Assembly: GCF_005670685.2 (NCBI RefSeq)
Contig: NZ_CP062008.1
Coordinates: 1-64,000, forward strand
Direction: 5' to 3'
DNA length: 64,000 nt
Source of the DNA: Mycolicibacterium mucogenicum DSM 44124
GTDB taxonomy: Bacteria > Actinomycetota > Actinomycetes > Mycobacteriales > Mycobacteriaceae
Below are positions 12,653 to 22,368 of the stretch, piece after piece. Position numbers and translations under genes: made by a program. The notes under the pieces are model-generated. The model worked only from the letters and a program-made list of their open reading frames with translations, was not told the DNA's origin and made no database searches. Numbering within the stretch: position 1 is the stretch's first letter; each line of letters starts with the position of its first letter.

Positions 12653-12663
12653 GCCGACGAATA

Positions 12664-12708
12664 TGAGCTTGTGTGCCAAATCCCGTCCGGATCTGGCACA
12701 CAAGCTCA
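12664..12708. terminator. Bidirectional hairpin between converging genes
   Basis: A perfect 15-bp inverted repeat (TGAGCTTGTGTGCCA at 12664-12678 and its complement at 12694-12708, loop of 15) fills the gap between the 12287 gene and the cwsA stop codon. It has no T run on either side, so termination would depend on the hairpin alone, as proposed for many mycobacterial terminators. Confidence 0.65.
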
Positions 12709-12724
12709 GTCTCGGCGCAGAAAA

Positions 12725-13093
12725 CTAGGGCTGCGGCGTCACATCCACGCTCGGGGGCAGCGGGGACGGCTCCGGCTGCATCGAGCGCCGCACGATCGAG
12801 AACGTGATGCCTCCGAGCGCCAGGACCGCGACGGTCGCGCCGGCGATCAGCAGGGGCCGGCGACGCTTGGACCCGGCCTCCACGACAAGGGCGAGATCGC
12901 CGGCGGCGTCGTCGCTGCGGTGGCACCGACGCCCCACCCAGCGGGCGGTCCCGACCGTCGACCCGACGCCCAGCCCGAGCACCCCGCGCAGGATCAGCAG
13001 CGGCCCGACGATGGTGTACTTCAGCCCGCGACCCAGGCGGGCACCGGAGCTGGGGCGGCTGACCTCGGGGTCGTTCTCGGTGACAGTGCTCAT
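12725..13093 (-). CDS. cwsA: Cell wall synthesis protein CwsA
   Basis: CwsA is a small mycobacterial membrane protein that interacts with CrgA and Wag31 and affects septal and polar cell-wall synthesis. The 122-residue product starts MSTVTENDPEV and has a cytoplasmic basic region. A single transmembrane segment near residues 84-104 (LIAGATVAVLALGGITFSIV) is followed by a short Pro-rich outer tail. The ATG at 13093 is preferred over the adjacent upstream TTG because an AGAGG ribosome site lies at the right distance. Identification rests on topology and on its place after the tRNA pair, facing ppiA, as for Rv0008c. Confidence 0.85.
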   Translation of the reverse strand: MSTVTENDPEVSRPSSGARLGRGLKYTIVGPLLILRGVLGLGVGSTVGTARWVGRRCHRSDDAAGDLALVVEAGSKRRRPLLIAGATVAVLALGGITFSIVRRSMQPEPSPLPPSVDVTPQP

Positions 13094-13224
13094 CAACCAA
13101 CCTCTCTGCCGGACACGATTTCTGCAGACCTCCCGAGCGGAGGCCGGGCTCTACGCCAGGGCTTCCACGTTATTCGGTGGGGGCGACTTCGGGGTCTTAA
13201 ATGTGAGTGGCAGACTGACTTTCC

Positions 13225-13752
13225 GTGACGAGCCCCATTCAGACTGCGACCGCGACGCTGCACACCAACCGCGGCGACATCAAGATTGCTTTGTTCGGTA
13301 ACCACGCGCCCAAGACCGTCGCCAACTTCGTTGGACTGGCCCAGGGCACCAAGGATTACTCCACCGAGAACGCCTCGGGCGGCACCTCCGGCCCGTTCTA
13401 CGACGGCGTCATCTTCCACCGCGTCATCGACGGCTTCATGATCCAGGGCGGCGACCCGACCGGCACCGGTCGCGGCGGCCCTGGCTACCAGTTCGCCGAC
13501 GAGTTCCACCCGGAGCTGCAGTTCGACAAGCCGTACCTGCTGGCCATGGCCAACGCCGGGCCGGGCACCAACGGCTCGCAGTTCTTCATCACCGTCGGCC
13601 CGACGCCGCACCTGAACCGTCGCCACACCATCTTCGGTGAGGTCGTCGACGAGGCGTCGCAGAAGGTTGTGGACGCCATCGCGACCACCGCCACCGACCG
13701 CGGTGACCGCCCGACCGAGCCGGTTGTCGTCGACTCGATCACCGTTTCCTGA
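13225..13752 (+). CDS. ppiA: Peptidyl-prolyl cis-trans isomerase A (cyclophilin)
   Basis: This cytoplasmic cyclophilin catalyses proline isomerisation during protein folding. The 175-residue product shows the cyclophilin core: [19 protein letters not shown] with the catalytic Arg near residue 72, then [16 protein letters not shown] and HTIFGEV. It starts at GTG 13225. Length and motifs match single-domain mycobacterial PpiA. It is transcribed divergently from cwsA. Confidence 0.96.
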   Translation: MTSPIQTATATLHTNRGDIKIALFGNHAPKTVANFVGLAQGTKDYSTENASGGTSGPFYDGVIFHRVIDGFMIQGGDPTGTGRGGPGYQFADEFHPELQFDKPYLLAMANAGPGTNGSQFFITVGPTPHLNRRHTIFGEVVDEASQKVVDAIATTATDRGDRPTEPVVVDSITVS

Positions 13753-13768
13753 ATTCCAGCCTGACGCG

Positions 13769-13804
13769 CGGCGCGGCAGTCCCCTACCCGGGGCTGTCGC
13801 GCCG
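13769..13804. terminator. Hairpin between ppiA and the PH-domain gene
   Basis: A GC-rich, slightly imperfect inverted repeat (arms 13769-13784 and 13790-13804, loop of about 5) is followed on the plus strand by TTTGCG. It lies between two converging stop codons and probably terminates both transcripts. Confidence 0.65.
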
Positions 13805-13818
13805 TTTGCGTTGGAGAG

Positions 13819-14232
13819 CTAGGGAATCAGCCCGGCGTCGGTCAGGGCGTCGAGGACGTTGATGGGGTCGGTGCCGACGTCCCACCGTGTGAAGACCAGG
13901 AGCCGGTCGTCGACGGTGTCGAGCTCCAGCAGCCGCACTTTGCGCGTCAGTCGGCGGAACTCGGTGATACGCACACTCTTGAGGTCGGCCTGTGTATAAG
14001 TCTGGGTACTGAACCACCCGCGCACTACGATCCCGGCCGGCGTGATCGCGAGCTTCGGCCGCGCGCGCCAGGACATCACGGCGAACACCAGCAGGCCGAT
14101 GGCGGCGATGCCGCCGAGGAGGCGTCCGGGCAGGTCAGTGACCGAAGTCAGGGCCACAGCGGCGAGTACGACGCCGAATGCTCCACAGGCCGCGATACCG
14201 GCTGTCGGCGGCCTCCATTGAGTTTGTTCCAC
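13819..14232 (-). CDS. PH-domain membrane protein (Rv0010c-type)
   Basis: The 137-residue protein begins with two adjacent transmembrane segments (about residues 11-30 and 36-54). A bacterial PH-like domain follows, with the strands KLAITPAGIVVRGWFSTQTY and VRLLELDTVDDRLLVFTRWD. Function is not known. It lies between ppiA and crgA, as Rv0010c does in M. tuberculosis. Its upstream region carries several palindromes, annotated separately. Confidence 0.85.
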   Translation of the reverse strand: MEQTQWRPPTAGIAACGAFGVVLAAVALTSVTDLPGRLLGGIAAIGLLVFAVMSWRARPKLAITPAGIVVRGWFSTQTYTQADLKSVRITEFRRLTRKVRLLELDTVDDRLLVFTRWDVGTDPINVLDALTDAGLIP

Positions 14233-14258
14233 GAGATGTCCACACCCTTGGGGGCAAG

Positions 14259-14342
14259 TTATCCACAGGCACTATCCCCAATGGGGATGAATCACATCGA
14301 TGTGATTGGGTGTCCGTCAGGTTGCCAGTTGGGTTACGTAAC
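14259..14342. promoter_or_regulatory. Cluster of palindromes and a DnaA-box sequence upstream of the PH-domain gene
   Basis: Within 84 bases lie TTATCCACA at 14259-14267 (identical to the classical DnaA box), ATCCCC-AAT-GGGGAT at 14274-14288, the 18-bp perfect palindrome AATCACATCGATGTGATT at 14290-14307, and GTTACGTAAC at 14333-14342. The block is between the PH-domain gene start and the crgA stop codon, so it most likely controls the former. The binding proteins are unknown. A TCACAT/ATGTGA arrangement is like, but not the same as, a CRP site. Confidence 0.55.
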
Positions 14343-14380
14343 GAGACTCGGATGTAACGAACCGGGTCTGTTGACGCAGC

Positions 14381-14665
14381 TCAGCGCCACCGCATGGTCA
14401 GCAGCAGGCCGGTGATCATGAAGGCGAAGGCGATGGCGTAGTTCCACTGGGCGAGATCGGCCATCCACTGCAGCAGGTGTGGCGTACCGGCCGGGTTCAG
14501 CGCGGCGAGCTGGAACACCGCCAACCAGATCAGACCGATCAGCATGAGCGAGCAGAAGAACACCACGAACCACACGCTCGACGGCCCGGCCTTGACCTTC
14601 ACCGGCGTCCGACTCACCGGGTTGATGGTGAAGTCGTTCTTCTTGCGAACCTTGGACTTGGGCAT
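14381..14665 (-). CDS. crgA: Cell division protein CrgA
   Basis: CrgA is a small division protein that contacts FtsZ, FtsQ, PbpA/FtsI and CwsA at the septum. The 94-residue product has a basic N-terminus ([12 protein letters not shown]) and two transmembrane segments near residues 31-52 and 72-92. The start at 14665 gives the family length of 93-94; the longer in-frame extension has no family support. It is transcribed toward the PH-domain gene and divergently from the DUF881 gene. Confidence 0.95.
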   Translation of the reverse strand: MPKSKVRKKNDFTINPVSRTPVKVKAGPSSVWFVVFFCSLMLIGLIWLAVFQLAALNPAGTPHLLQWMADLAQWNYAIAFAFMITGLLLTMRWR

Positions 14666-14745
14666 TGGTACCTTCGCGGACAGTCGGTGCCGCACTCCCG
14701 CGCCGGTGGAGAAAAACCGGCAATTCGGTGCGACGATGGAGCGGT

Positions 14746-15567
14746 ATGCACTCAGAGCCTAACGCAGAAGACGTGTCGCCTCGCAGGCCCTGGTGGACGG
14801 CCGGGACCTCGGAACCTGCCCAGCCGGCCCGCCACTCGGCCTGGCGATTCGGTGTGCCGGTGGTCTGTGTGCTCGCCGGCCTCCTGCTCGCCACCACGCA
14901 CAGCGTCTCCGGGGGCAGCGAGATCCGGCGCAGCGACGCGCCCCGCCTCGTCGACATGGTGAAGGAAGCACAACGCACCGTCGCCACCCGTGCCGCCGAA
15001 CGCGACAACCTGCAGCGTCAGCTCGAGAATCACCACGGCGGTACGCCCGGCGCCGATGCCGCGCTCGGCGCCATCACCAGTCGCGCCAACGAACTGGGTC
15101 TGGAGCTCGGCCTCGACCCCATGCGGGGACCGGGCCTGGTGATCACCCTCAACGACGCGCAGCGCAACGCGCAGGGCCAGTACCCGCACGACGCCACCCC
15201 GGACGACCTCGTCGTACACCAGCAGGACGTCCAGGCGGTGCTCAACGCGCTGTGGCTGGGGGGCGCCGAGGCCGTCCAGATGCAGGACCAGCGGATTCTG
15301 GCCACCTCGGCCCCGCGCTGCGTCGGGAACACCCTGCTGCTCAACGGCCGTACCTACAGCCCGCCGTACGTCATCACCGTGATCGGCAACGTCGAGGGCA
15401 TGCGCGCTGCACTCGCCGCCGCACCGCTGGTGACGCTCTACAAGCAGTACGTGGTCCGGTTCGGACTCGGTTACACCGAGGACCCGCGGGCATCGGTGGA
15501 CGTCGTCGGTCACCGGATGCCGCTGAAACTCCGGTACGCCCAACCGGCCGGACCGGTCACATATTGA
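14746..15567 (+). CDS. DUF881 membrane protein (Rv0012-type)
   Basis: The 273-residue protein has one transmembrane segment near residues 31-50 ([20 protein letters not shown]). A short coiled coil rich in Glu/Arg/Gln follows (about 70-95), and then the extracytoplasmic DUF881 domain. The ATG at 14746 is chosen because upstream in-frame codons do not resemble the family. DUF881 proteins in Firmicutes and actinobacteria are linked to division genes, and here it sits next to crgA. No enzymatic motif is visible. Confidence 0.85.
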   Translation: MHSEPNAEDVSPRRPWWTAGTSEPAQPARHSAWRFGVPVVCVLAGLLLATTHSVSGGSEIRRSDAPRLVDMVKEAQRTVATRAAERDNLQRQLENHHGGTPGADAALGAITSRANELGLELGLDPMRGPGLVITLNDAQRNAQGQYPHDATPDDLVVHQQDVQAVLNALWLGGAEAVQMQDQRILATSAPRCVGNTLLLNGRTYSPPYVITVIGNVEGMRAALAAAPLVTLYKQYVVRFGLGYTEDPRASVDVVGHRMPLKLRYAQPAGPVTY

Positions 15568-15604
15568 GTGATCGGGTCGGCGGGTGACCCAGTAGCCTGG
15601 CGGC

Positions 15605-16273
15605 ATGCAGGTTCTCGTCCTCGACAACTACGACAGCTTCGTGTTCAACCTGGTCCAGTACCTGGGTCAGCTCGGGGTGCACGCGCAGGTCTGGCGTAGC
15701 GACGACGAGCGCGTCTCCACTCCCGACGGCGTTGCCGCGGTGGCGAAGGAGTTCGACGGGATCCTGGTGAGCCCCGGCCCCGGCACCCCGGAGCGGGCGG
15801 GCGCGTCCATTCCGTTGGTCCGGGCGTGCGCGGAGTCCGGTACTCCCCTACTCGGGGTGTGTCTGGGACATCAGGCGATCGGTGTGGCTTTCGGCGGCAC
15901 GGTCGACCGCGCGCCGGAGCTGCTGCACGGCAAGACCAGCCAGGTGCACCACGCGAACAGCGGTGTGCTGCAAGGACTTCCGGACCCGTTCACGGCGACC
16001 CGCTACCACTCGCTGACCATCCTGCCGGAGACGCTGCCGGATGAGCTCGAGGCCATCGGGCAGACCGACAGCGGCGTGATAATGGCTGTGCGGCACCGCG
16101 AGCTCCCGATTCACGGAGTGCAGTTCCACCCGGAGAGCATCCTGACGCAGGGCGGCCACCGGATGCTGGCCAACTGGCTCGCCTTCTGTGGCGAGGCTCC
16201 CGACGAGGCACTGGTCAGTCGGCTCGAGCACGAAGTCGCCGACGCGGTCTCGGCCGCGACTCGCACGGCCTGA
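15605..16273 (+). CDS. trpG: Glutamine amidotransferase, anthranilate / aminodeoxychorismate synthase component II
   Basis: This class I glutamine amidotransferase releases ammonia from glutamine for conversion of chorismate to anthranilate (tryptophan) or 4-amino-4-deoxychorismate (folate). The 222-residue product contains the LDNYDSF start motif, the nucleophile in GVCLGHQAIG (Cys near residue 84) and the His/Glu pair in HGVQFHPESI. Mycobacteria seem to use one subunit for both pathways, so trpG and pabA are equally apt names. The synthase partner is not in this window. The gene ends 10 bases before the converging pknB stop. Confidence 0.93.
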   Translation: MQVLVLDNYDSFVFNLVQYLGQLGVHAQVWRSDDERVSTPDGVAAVAKEFDGILVSPGPGTPERAGASIPLVRACAESGTPLLGVCLGHQAIGVAFGGTVDRAPELLHGKTSQVHHANSGVLQGLPDPFTATRYHSLTILPETLPDELEAIGQTDSGVIMAVRHRELPIHGVQFHPESILTQGGHRMLANWLAFCGEAPDEALVSRLEHEVADAVSAATRTA

Positions 16274-16283
16274 CCGAGCGGCC

Positions 16284-18167
16284 TTACGAGGCGAAGCTCA
16301 GCGTGATCGACGCGTTGAAGTTGACGCCACTGCCGGCCGCCGGCATCTGGCTCACCACCGCATTGCTGCGCTGACCACTGTTCTGCACGTCGGCGCCCTT
16401 GATCAGCACGCCGGTCCAGCCCAGGGCGCGCAGATTCGGTTCGGCGTCGGTCCAGAACTGACCGCTCAGGTTCGGCATGACGAACTGGTTGCCCTGCGAC
16501 ACCTTCAGCGTGATCGGCGCGTCCTTGGCCGTCGGCGTGCCCGCCGCCGGGTCGGTGCCGATGATCTCGCCGGCCGGTTTCGGGCTGTCGATCGGGGCCG
16601 TCAGGATCGTCGTGAAGCCGACGGTGTTGAGGTTCTTGGTCGCGATGTCGACGGTCTGCCCGTTGACGTCGGGGATCGGGACCAGGCCCGGTCCGGAGCC
16701 GACGATGATCGTGATGACGTTGGTGATCGCCGAGGTCTGGTGCGCCGGCGGGTTGGTCGCGATGACCCGGTCCTTCTGCTCCGGCAGCGACTGCGACACC
16801 GTCTGCTGGATGTTCCGGAAGCCGGCCGACTGCAGCTTGGCCATGGCGTCGGCGGGCGACAGCTTCGACACGTCCGGGACCTCGCGCTGCTCCGGTCCGG
16901 TGGAGATGTTGATGGTGATCTCGTCACCGGCGGCGACGGAGGTGTTGGCCGCCGGTTCGGTGCCGATGACGTGGTCCGGCGCCACCGTCGAGTCCGGCCG
17001 CTGTTGCGTACGGGTCTTGAAGCCGCGGTTCTGCAGGTTGGCGACGGCGTCGGCCTGCGCCAGCCCACGGACGTCCGGAATCTGCTGGTCGTGCGGCTTG
17101 CCGCCGATCAGGTTGATGGCCACGGTGACGACGACGGTCAGCACGGCCAGGATGGCCGCGGCGATGAGCCAGCGACCGATCGGCGTCGAGGCGCGGTCCG
17201 TCGAGCGGTACGGCTGCGGGTTGACGCTGATCTGCTCCGGCATCATGCTGCGCGGTCCACCGAACCCGCCGGCGCCCATCATCGCGGTGCGCTCGGCGTC
17301 GGTGAGCACCTTGGGCGCGTCGGGAGCCTCGCCGGCGTGCACACGGATCAGGTCATTTCGCATGTCCGCGGCGCTCTGATAGCGATTGTCCGGGTTCTTC
17401 GCCAGGGCCTTGAGGATGACGGCGTCGAGTCCGGGCGTGATGCCGGAGTGCCGCTGCGACGGCGGCACCGGGTCCTCACGGACATGCTGGTAGGCCACCG
17501 CGACCGGGGAATCGCCCACGAAGGGCGGCTCACCGGTGACCAGTTCGTACAGCACGCAGCCCAGCGAGTACACGTCCGAGCGGGCATCGACGTTCTGCCC
17601 ACTGGCCTGCTCGGGCGACAGGTACTGCGCGGTGCCGATGACCGCGGCGGTCTGCGTCATCCGGTTGCTGCTGTCGGCGATGGCGCGGGCGATGCCGAAG
17701 TCCATGACCTTGACCGCATTGGACTTGCTGATCATGATGTTCGCCGGCTTGATGTCCCGGTGCACGATGCCGTGCTGGTGACTGAAGTTCAGGGCCTGAC
17801 AGGCGTCGGCGATGATCTCGATCGCGCGCTGCTGCGGCAGTGGCCCCTCGGTGTGCACGATGTCGCGCAGCGTCACGCCGTCGACGTACTCCATGACGAT
17901 GTACGGCAGCGGCCCGTTGGGCGTCTCGGCCTCGCCGGTGTCGTAGACGGCGACGATCGCCGGGTGGTTCAGCGCCGCGGCATTCTGCGCCTCCCGGCGG
18001 AACCGCAGGTAGAAGCTGGGGTCCCGAGCCAGGTCGGCGCGCAGCACCTTGACCGCCACATCGCGGTGCAGGCGCAGGTCGCGCCCGAGGTGAACCTCGG
18101 ACATGCCACCGAAGCCGAGGATGTCCCCCAGCTCGTAGCGGTCGGAGAGGTGCTGGGGCGTGGTCAT
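16284..18167 (-). CDS. pknB: Transmembrane Ser/Thr protein kinase PknB with PASTA repeats
   Basis: PknB is the essential mycobacterial kinase that senses muropeptides or lipid II and phosphorylates cell-wall and division proteins. Of its 627 residues, 1-280 are the kinase: glycine loop GFGGMSEV, Lys40, HRD Asp138 and activation-loop Thr171 and Thr173, all present. After a linker there is one transmembrane helix near residues 333-355. Four extracytoplasmic PASTA repeats follow, each with a GxxxxxA-type start (for example [16 protein letters not shown]). Its ATG overlaps the pknA stop codon as ATGA. It is the last gene of the fhaA-pknB operon. Confidence 0.98.
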   Translation of the reverse strand: MTTPQHLSDRYELGDILGFGGMSEVHLGRDLRLHRDVAVKVLRADLARDPSFYLRFRREAQNAAALNHPAIVAVYDTGEAETPNGPLPYIVMEYVDGVTLRDIVHTEGPLPQQRAIEIIADACQALNFSHQHGIVHRDIKPANIMISKSNAVKVMDFGIARAIADSSNRMTQTAAVIGTAQYLSPEQASGQNVDARSDVYSLGCVLYELVTGEPPFVGDSPVAVAYQHVREDPVPPSQRHSGITPGLDAVILKALAKNPDNRYQSAADMRNDLIRVHAGEAPDAPKVLTDAERTAMMGAGGFGGPRSMMPEQISVNPQPYRSTDRASTPIGRWLIAAAILAVLTVVVTVAINLIGGKPHDQQIPDVRGLAQADAVANLQNRGFKTRTQQRPDSTVAPDHVIGTEPAANTSVAAGDEITINISTGPEQREVPDVSKLSPADAMAKLQSAGFRNIQQTVSQSLPEQKDRVIATNPPAHQTSAITNVITIIVGSGPGLVPIPDVNGQTVDIATKNLNTVGFTTILTAPIDSPKPAGEIIGTDPAAGTPTAKDAPITLKVSQGNQFVMPNLSGQFWTDAEPNLRALGWTGVLIKGADVQNSGQRSNAVVSQMPAAGSGVNFNASITLSFAS

Positions 18168-19393
18168 GAGATGGCCGGTCCTGACAGATCAGGGAGCGAA
18201 TACGACTGACCCGTCGGTGCGCCCGGCGTCTTCGTGGTCTCGGTGATGGTGTTGGTGACAGTGGACTGCTGCTGGTTCTTCTGGTCCTGCCGGTCCTGCG
18301 CGTTGAGCACGATCAGAATCGCGATGACGATCGCCAGCGCACCGAGGACACCGGCCGCCCACAGCAGTGCGCGCTGGCCGGGTGAGAACGTCCGCCGGGC
18401 CGGTGGGGCCGGCCGGTGGCTACCGCTGGCCGGTCGGGGCCGCGGGGTTGCGGGTGCCGGACGGGCCGGCTCGATGGCCGCCCGCGCCTGCGTGCTCGAC
18501 GGGATCGCCGCCGGAGCCGCGCGTCCGATGGTCGGGGCCTGGTTGGGCCGCGGGGGACGGCGTCCGGCCCGGACCGCGGCGACGGCGTCGGCGAACGGGC
18601 CGCCGCTGCGGTAGCGGTGGATGGCGTCCTTGGCGAGCGCGATCTCGATGAGCTCGCGGACGTTGGGGGGCAGGTCGGCCGGCAGTGGTGGCGGAGCTTC
18701 CTTGATGTGCTTCATCGCGACGGTCAGGGCGCCGTCACCGGTGAACGGGCGTCGTCCGGACACGGACTCGTAGCCGACGACACCGAGCGAGTAGACGTCG
18801 CTGGCCGCGGTGGCGTCGTGGCCCAGGGCCTGTTCGGGCGCGATGTACTGCGCCGTGCCCATGACCATCCCCGTCTGGGTGACGGGTGCGGCGTCGACGG
18901 CCTTGGCGATACCGAAGTCGGTGAGCTTCACCTGGCCGGTCGGGGTGATCATGATGTTGCCGGGCTTGACGTCGCGGTGCACCAGGCCGGCGCTGTGCGC
19001 GACCTGCAGGGCCCGGCCCGTCTGCTCCAGCATGTCCAGCGAGTGCCGCAGTGACAGCCGGCCGGTGCGCTTGATCACCGAGTTCAGCGGCTCACCGTTG
19101 ACGAGCTCCATCACCAGGTAGGCGGTGCGGCCCGAATCGTCCAGCTCGGTCTCGCCGTAGTCGTAGACGCTGGCGATGCCGGGGTGGTTCAGCATCGCGA
19201 CCGTGCGCGCCTCGGCGCGGAACCGCTCGACGAATTCGGGGTCGGTCGAATATTCGGCCTTGAGTACCTTGATGGCGACCTGTCGGCCGAGCCTGCTGTC
19301 GACGCCCTCCCAGACCTGACCCATGCCGCCAGTGGCGATGAGTCGCTGAAGTCGATAGCGGCCGGAAAGTGTGACTCCGACCCGCGCGCTCAT
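18164..19393 (-). CDS. pknA: Transmembrane Ser/Thr protein kinase PknA
   Basis: PknA acts with PknB in controlling cell shape and division. The 409-residue protein has the kinase domain first (ATGGMGQV loop, Lys42, HRD Asp141, and activation loop with [12 protein letters not shown]). A Pro/Ala-rich linker follows, then a transmembrane helix near residue 345, then a short Gln/Thr-rich extracytoplasmic tail without PASTA repeats. The start [13 protein letters not shown] at 19393 is preceded by GGGAGG and overlaps the pbpA stop as ATGA; a longer in-frame start inside pbpA is rejected. It overlaps pknB by four bases. Confidence 0.98.
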   Translation of the reverse strand: MSARVGVTLSGRYRLQRLIATGGMGQVWEGVDSRLGRQVAIKVLKAEYSTDPEFVERFRAEARTVAMLNHPGIASVYDYGETELDDSGRTAYLVMELVNGEPLNSVIKRTGRLSLRHSLDMLEQTGRALQVAHSAGLVHRDVKPGNIMITPTGQVKLTDFGIAKAVDAAPVTQTGMVMGTAQYIAPEQALGHDATAASDVYSLGVVGYESVSGRRPFTGDGALTVAMKHIKEAPPPLPADLPPNVRELIEIALAKDAIHRYRSGGPFADAVAAVRAGRRPPRPNQAPTIGRAAPAAIPSSTQARAAIEPARPAPATPRPRPASGSHRPAPPARRTFSPGQRALLWAAGVLGALAIVIAILIVLNAQDRQDQKNQQQSTVTNTITETTKTPGAPTGQSYSLPDLSGPAIS

Positions 19394-20868
19394 GATCCCT
19401 CCCGTAGCGCCGCGGCGATGGTGGCCCGCCCGATGGGTGCGGCCAGCGCACCGCCGGTTGCGGACAAACGGTCTCCACCATTCTCCACTAGGACGGCGAC
19501 GGCGACCTTCGGGGATTTCGCCGGGGCAAAAGCGATGTACCACGCATGTGGTGGGGTGTGACGTGGATCGGTGCCGTGTTCGGCGGTGCCCGTCTTGGAT
19601 GCGATCTGCACGCCGGCTATGGCTCCCTTCTGCTGCGTCACCTGCTCGGCGCCGACCATCAGATCCGTAAGTGTAGCCGCGACCTGGGATGAGATGGCCC
19701 GCCGCTGTTGGTGCGGTGAGGTAGCCGCGATGTTGGAAAGGTCAGGTCCCTTGAGGTCGTCGACCAGGTACGGGGCCATGCTGACGCCGCCGTTGGCGAT
19801 CGTCGCGGCAATCATCGCGTTCTGCAGCGGGGTCAGGGCGACGTCCTTCTGGCCGATGCTGGAGATACCCAGGGCCGGGGCGTCGGAAATCGGGCCGACG
19901 GTCGACTCCGCGACCTGCAGCGGGATCGACGGCGGCGGGGTGTCCAGGCCGAATTGCCGGGCCATGGTCCGCATCGCGTCGGCGCCGTTGTGCAGGCCGA
20001 GTTCGACGAAGGCGGTGTTGCAGGACTTGGCGAACGCCTCACGCAGGGACACCGTCGCGCCCCCGCCGCAAGCCGCGCCGCCGTAGTTCTCGAGTGTTGC
20101 GGTGCTGTCCGGCAACGTGATTCGCGCCGCCGACGTCAGCTGGGTGTCCGGGGTGGCACCGGCCTGCAGCGCGGCGGCGGTGGTCAGGACCTTGAACGTC
20201 GACCCCGGCGGGTAGGTCTCGGAGATCGCCCGGTTCTGCAGCGGTGACTCGGGGTTGTCGCGCAACTCCTGCCAGGCGGCGGACTGCCGGTCGCCTTCGT
20301 GCGAGGCGAGCAGATTCGGGTCGTACGACGGGGACGACACCATGGCGAGAATCTTGCCGGTGGACGGATCCAGCGCCACCACCGAGCCCTTGCAAGGGTT
20401 GCCGCCGCAGCCCTGCTGCATCGCGTCCCACGCGGCTTGCTGCACCCGCGGCACGATCGTGGTGTCGACGTTGCCGCCGCGGGGGTCGCGGCCGGTGAAG
20501 AAGTCGGCGATGCGGTTGCCGAACAGCCGCTCGTCGGAGCCGTTGAGGATGCTGTCCTCGGCGCGCTCGAGGCCGGCGCTGGAGTACTGCAGCGAGTAGA
20601 AGCCGGTGACCGGCGCGTAGACCAGCGGGTTCGGGTAGATGCGCAGGTAGCGGAACCGGCCGTTGGTCGGCATCGAGTAGGCCAGCAGCTGGCCGCCCGC
20701 GGTGATCTGGCCGCGCTGGCGCGAGTACTCGTCGAGCAGCACCCGCTGGTTCCGCGGGTCGGCGCGCAGGCCGTCGGCGGCGAACACCTGGGTGGTGGTG
20801 GCGTTGAGCAGCAGCAGCACGACCAGTGCCATCACCAGTCCGGAGACGCGACGGAGCGAGGTGTTCAT
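19390..20868 (-). CDS. pbpA: Penicillin-binding protein PbpA (class B transpeptidase)
   Basis: PbpA is a class B transpeptidase that cross-links septal or elongation peptidoglycan. The 492-residue product has an N-terminal membrane anchor (residues 8-30). The catalytic motifs are SxxK at Ser223 (STFK), SxN at Ser282 (SCN) and KTG at 425-427, all intact. The ATG at 20868 overlaps the rodA stop as ATGA, and the stop overlaps pknA in the same way. The rodA-pbpA pair is a standard SEDS glycosyltransferase and transpeptidase partnership. Confidence 0.97.
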   Translation of the reverse strand: MNTSLRRVSGLVMALVVLLLLNATTTQVFAADGLRADPRNQRVLLDEYSRQRGQITAGGQLLAYSMPTNGRFRYLRIYPNPLVYAPVTGFYSLQYSSAGLERAEDSILNGSDERLFGNRIADFFTGRDPRGGNVDTTIVPRVQQAAWDAMQQGCGGNPCKGSVVALDPSTGKILAMVSSPSYDPNLLASHEGDRQSAAWQELRDNPESPLQNRAISETYPPGSTFKVLTTAAALQAGATPDTQLTSAARITLPDSTATLENYGGAACGGGATVSLREAFAKSCNTAFVELGLHNGADAMRTMARQFGLDTPPPSIPLQVAESTVGPISDAPALGISSIGQKDVALTPLQNAMIAATIANGGVSMAPYLVDDLKGPDLSNIAATSPHQQRRAISSQVAATLTDLMVGAEQVTQQKGAIAGVQIASKTGTAEHGTDPRHTPPHAWYIAFAPAKSPKVAVAVLVENGGDRLSATGGALAAPIGRATIAAALREGS

Positions 20869-22340
20869 TGCTTCTCGATCACCTCGGTGTTGGCCGCCGC
20901 GATCGGCGCTTGGTTCGGGCCCCGGGTGGACAGCGGGCGGCGCGCGACGTGCGAGACCCGCAGCAGCAGGGCCAGCAGGACGTAATTGGACAGCAGGGAC
21001 GAGCCGCCGTAGGACATCCACGGCGTCGTCAGGCCGGTCTGTGGGATGAGCTTGGTGACGCCGCCGACGACGATGAACAGCTGCAGCGCCAGCGCGGCGG
21101 ACAGGCCCGCGGCGAGCAGCTTGCCGAAGCTGTCGCGCACGGCGATGGCGGTCCGCAGCCCCCGGATGATGACGATCGTGTAGAGCATCAGCACCGCGGC
21201 CAGGCCGACGAGCCCGAGCTCCTCACCCACCGCGGCGATGATGAAGTCGGTCGAGGCGTCGGGCACCGTGCCGGGCTGCCCGTTACCCAGGCCGGTGCCG
21301 AAGATGCCGCCCGTGGCGAAGCTGAACAGCGACTGCACCATCTGGTATCCGGCGCCGTCGGGGTCGGCGAACGGGTCCAGCCAGTTCTGCACGCGCACCC
21401 GCACGTGATCGAAAAGCTGGTATGCCACAAGGCTTCCCACGCTGAACAGGCTCAGGCCGATGATCACCCAGCTGAGCTTCTCGGTGGCGACGTACAGCAG
21501 CACTAGGAACGTCGCGTAGAGCAGCAGCGAGGCGCCGAGGTCCTTCTCGAACACCATGACGCCGATCGAGCCGATCCAGGCCACCAGCAGCGGCGCCAGG
21601 TCACGCGGCCGCGGCAGGTCCATCCCGAAGACATGCTTGCCGGCGCTGGTGAACAGGCTGCGCTTGGTGACCAGCACGCTGGCGAAGAAGATCAGCAGCA
21701 GGATCTTGGAGAACTCGGCGGGCTGAATCGAGAAGCCCGGCAACCGGATCCAGATCTTGGCGCCGTACTGCTCGGCCACCGAGTCCGGCAACACGGCCGG
21801 AATGGCCAGCAGCACCAGACCGGCCAGGCCGCAGAGGTAGCCGTAGCGGGCCAGCATCCGATGGTCGTGCACGAACATCAGCACCGCGGTGAACACCAGG
21901 ATGCCCAGCAGCGTCCACAGCATCTGCTGGTTGGCGTTGCCGCCCGGCAGGATCCCGGCGGGCCGGGTGTGCGCCGAGAGGTCCAGCCGGTAGATCAGCA
22001 CCAGGCCCAGGCCGTTCAGCAGCGCGACGACGGGCAGCAGCAGCGGATCGGCATACGGCGCGTACCGGCGCACCGCCAGATGGGCGCCACCGAACAGCAC
22101 GACGAAGCCGACGGTGAACTGCACCAAATCCATCTGCAGGCCGCGCTCCTGATTGGCCTCGACGATGAGCAGAGCCACCGTCGTGATCACGGCGGCGAAC
22201 CCCAGCAGCACCAACTCGGAATTACGCCGATTGGGCAGTGGAGGGGCGACCGCGACCGGAGACTGCGGCTGGGTGTCTTCCCGTCGCGGCGCCCGCCCCG
22301 GCGTGTCTTCCCGCCCCTTCTCTTGCCCCGGCGTGGTCAT
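20865..22340 (-). CDS. rodA: SEDS peptidoglycan glycosyltransferase RodA
   Basis: RodA is a multi-spanning SEDS-family enzyme that polymerises lipid II into glycan strands. The 491-residue protein has a disordered Pro/Arg-rich N-terminus (about residues 1-38) followed by roughly ten to twelve transmembrane segments. Conserved SEDS features include FSIQPAEFSKI and, near the C-terminus, GVTKLIPQTGLTTPWMSYGGSS. It starts 28 bases after the pstP stop and is coupled to pbpA. Confidence 0.96.
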   Translation of the reverse strand: MTTPGQEKGREDTPGRAPRREDTQPQSPVAVAPPLPNRRNSELVLLGFAAVITTVALLIVEANQERGLQMDLVQFTVGFVVLFGGAHLAVRRYAPYADPLLLPVVALLNGLGLVLIYRLDLSAHTRPAGILPGGNANQQMLWTLLGILVFTAVLMFVHDHRMLARYGYLCGLAGLVLLAIPAVLPDSVAEQYGAKIWIRLPGFSIQPAEFSKILLLIFFASVLVTKRSLFTSAGKHVFGMDLPRPRDLAPLLVAWIGSIGVMVFEKDLGASLLLYATFLVLLYVATEKLSWVIIGLSLFSVGSLVAYQLFDHVRVRVQNWLDPFADPDGAGYQMVQSLFSFATGGIFGTGLGNGQPGTVPDASTDFIIAAVGEELGLVGLAAVLMLYTIVIIRGLRTAIAVRDSFGKLLAAGLSAALALQLFIVVGGVTKLIPQTGLTTPWMSYGGSSLLSNYVLLALLLRVSHVARRPLSTRGPNQAPIAAANTEVIEKQ

Positions 22341-22368
22341 GCCGAGGCTCCCACTCGCTCTCGGGCCG

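Noticed and set aside
16188..18209. 673-codon plus-strand frame opposite pknB
   Set aside because: It is antisense to a complete kinase with all catalytic residues and has no domain of its own.
19394..19543. Fifty-residue N-terminal extension of PknA
   Set aside because: It lies entirely within pbpA, is Arg-rich, and a ribosome site directly precedes the internal ATG that matches the family start.
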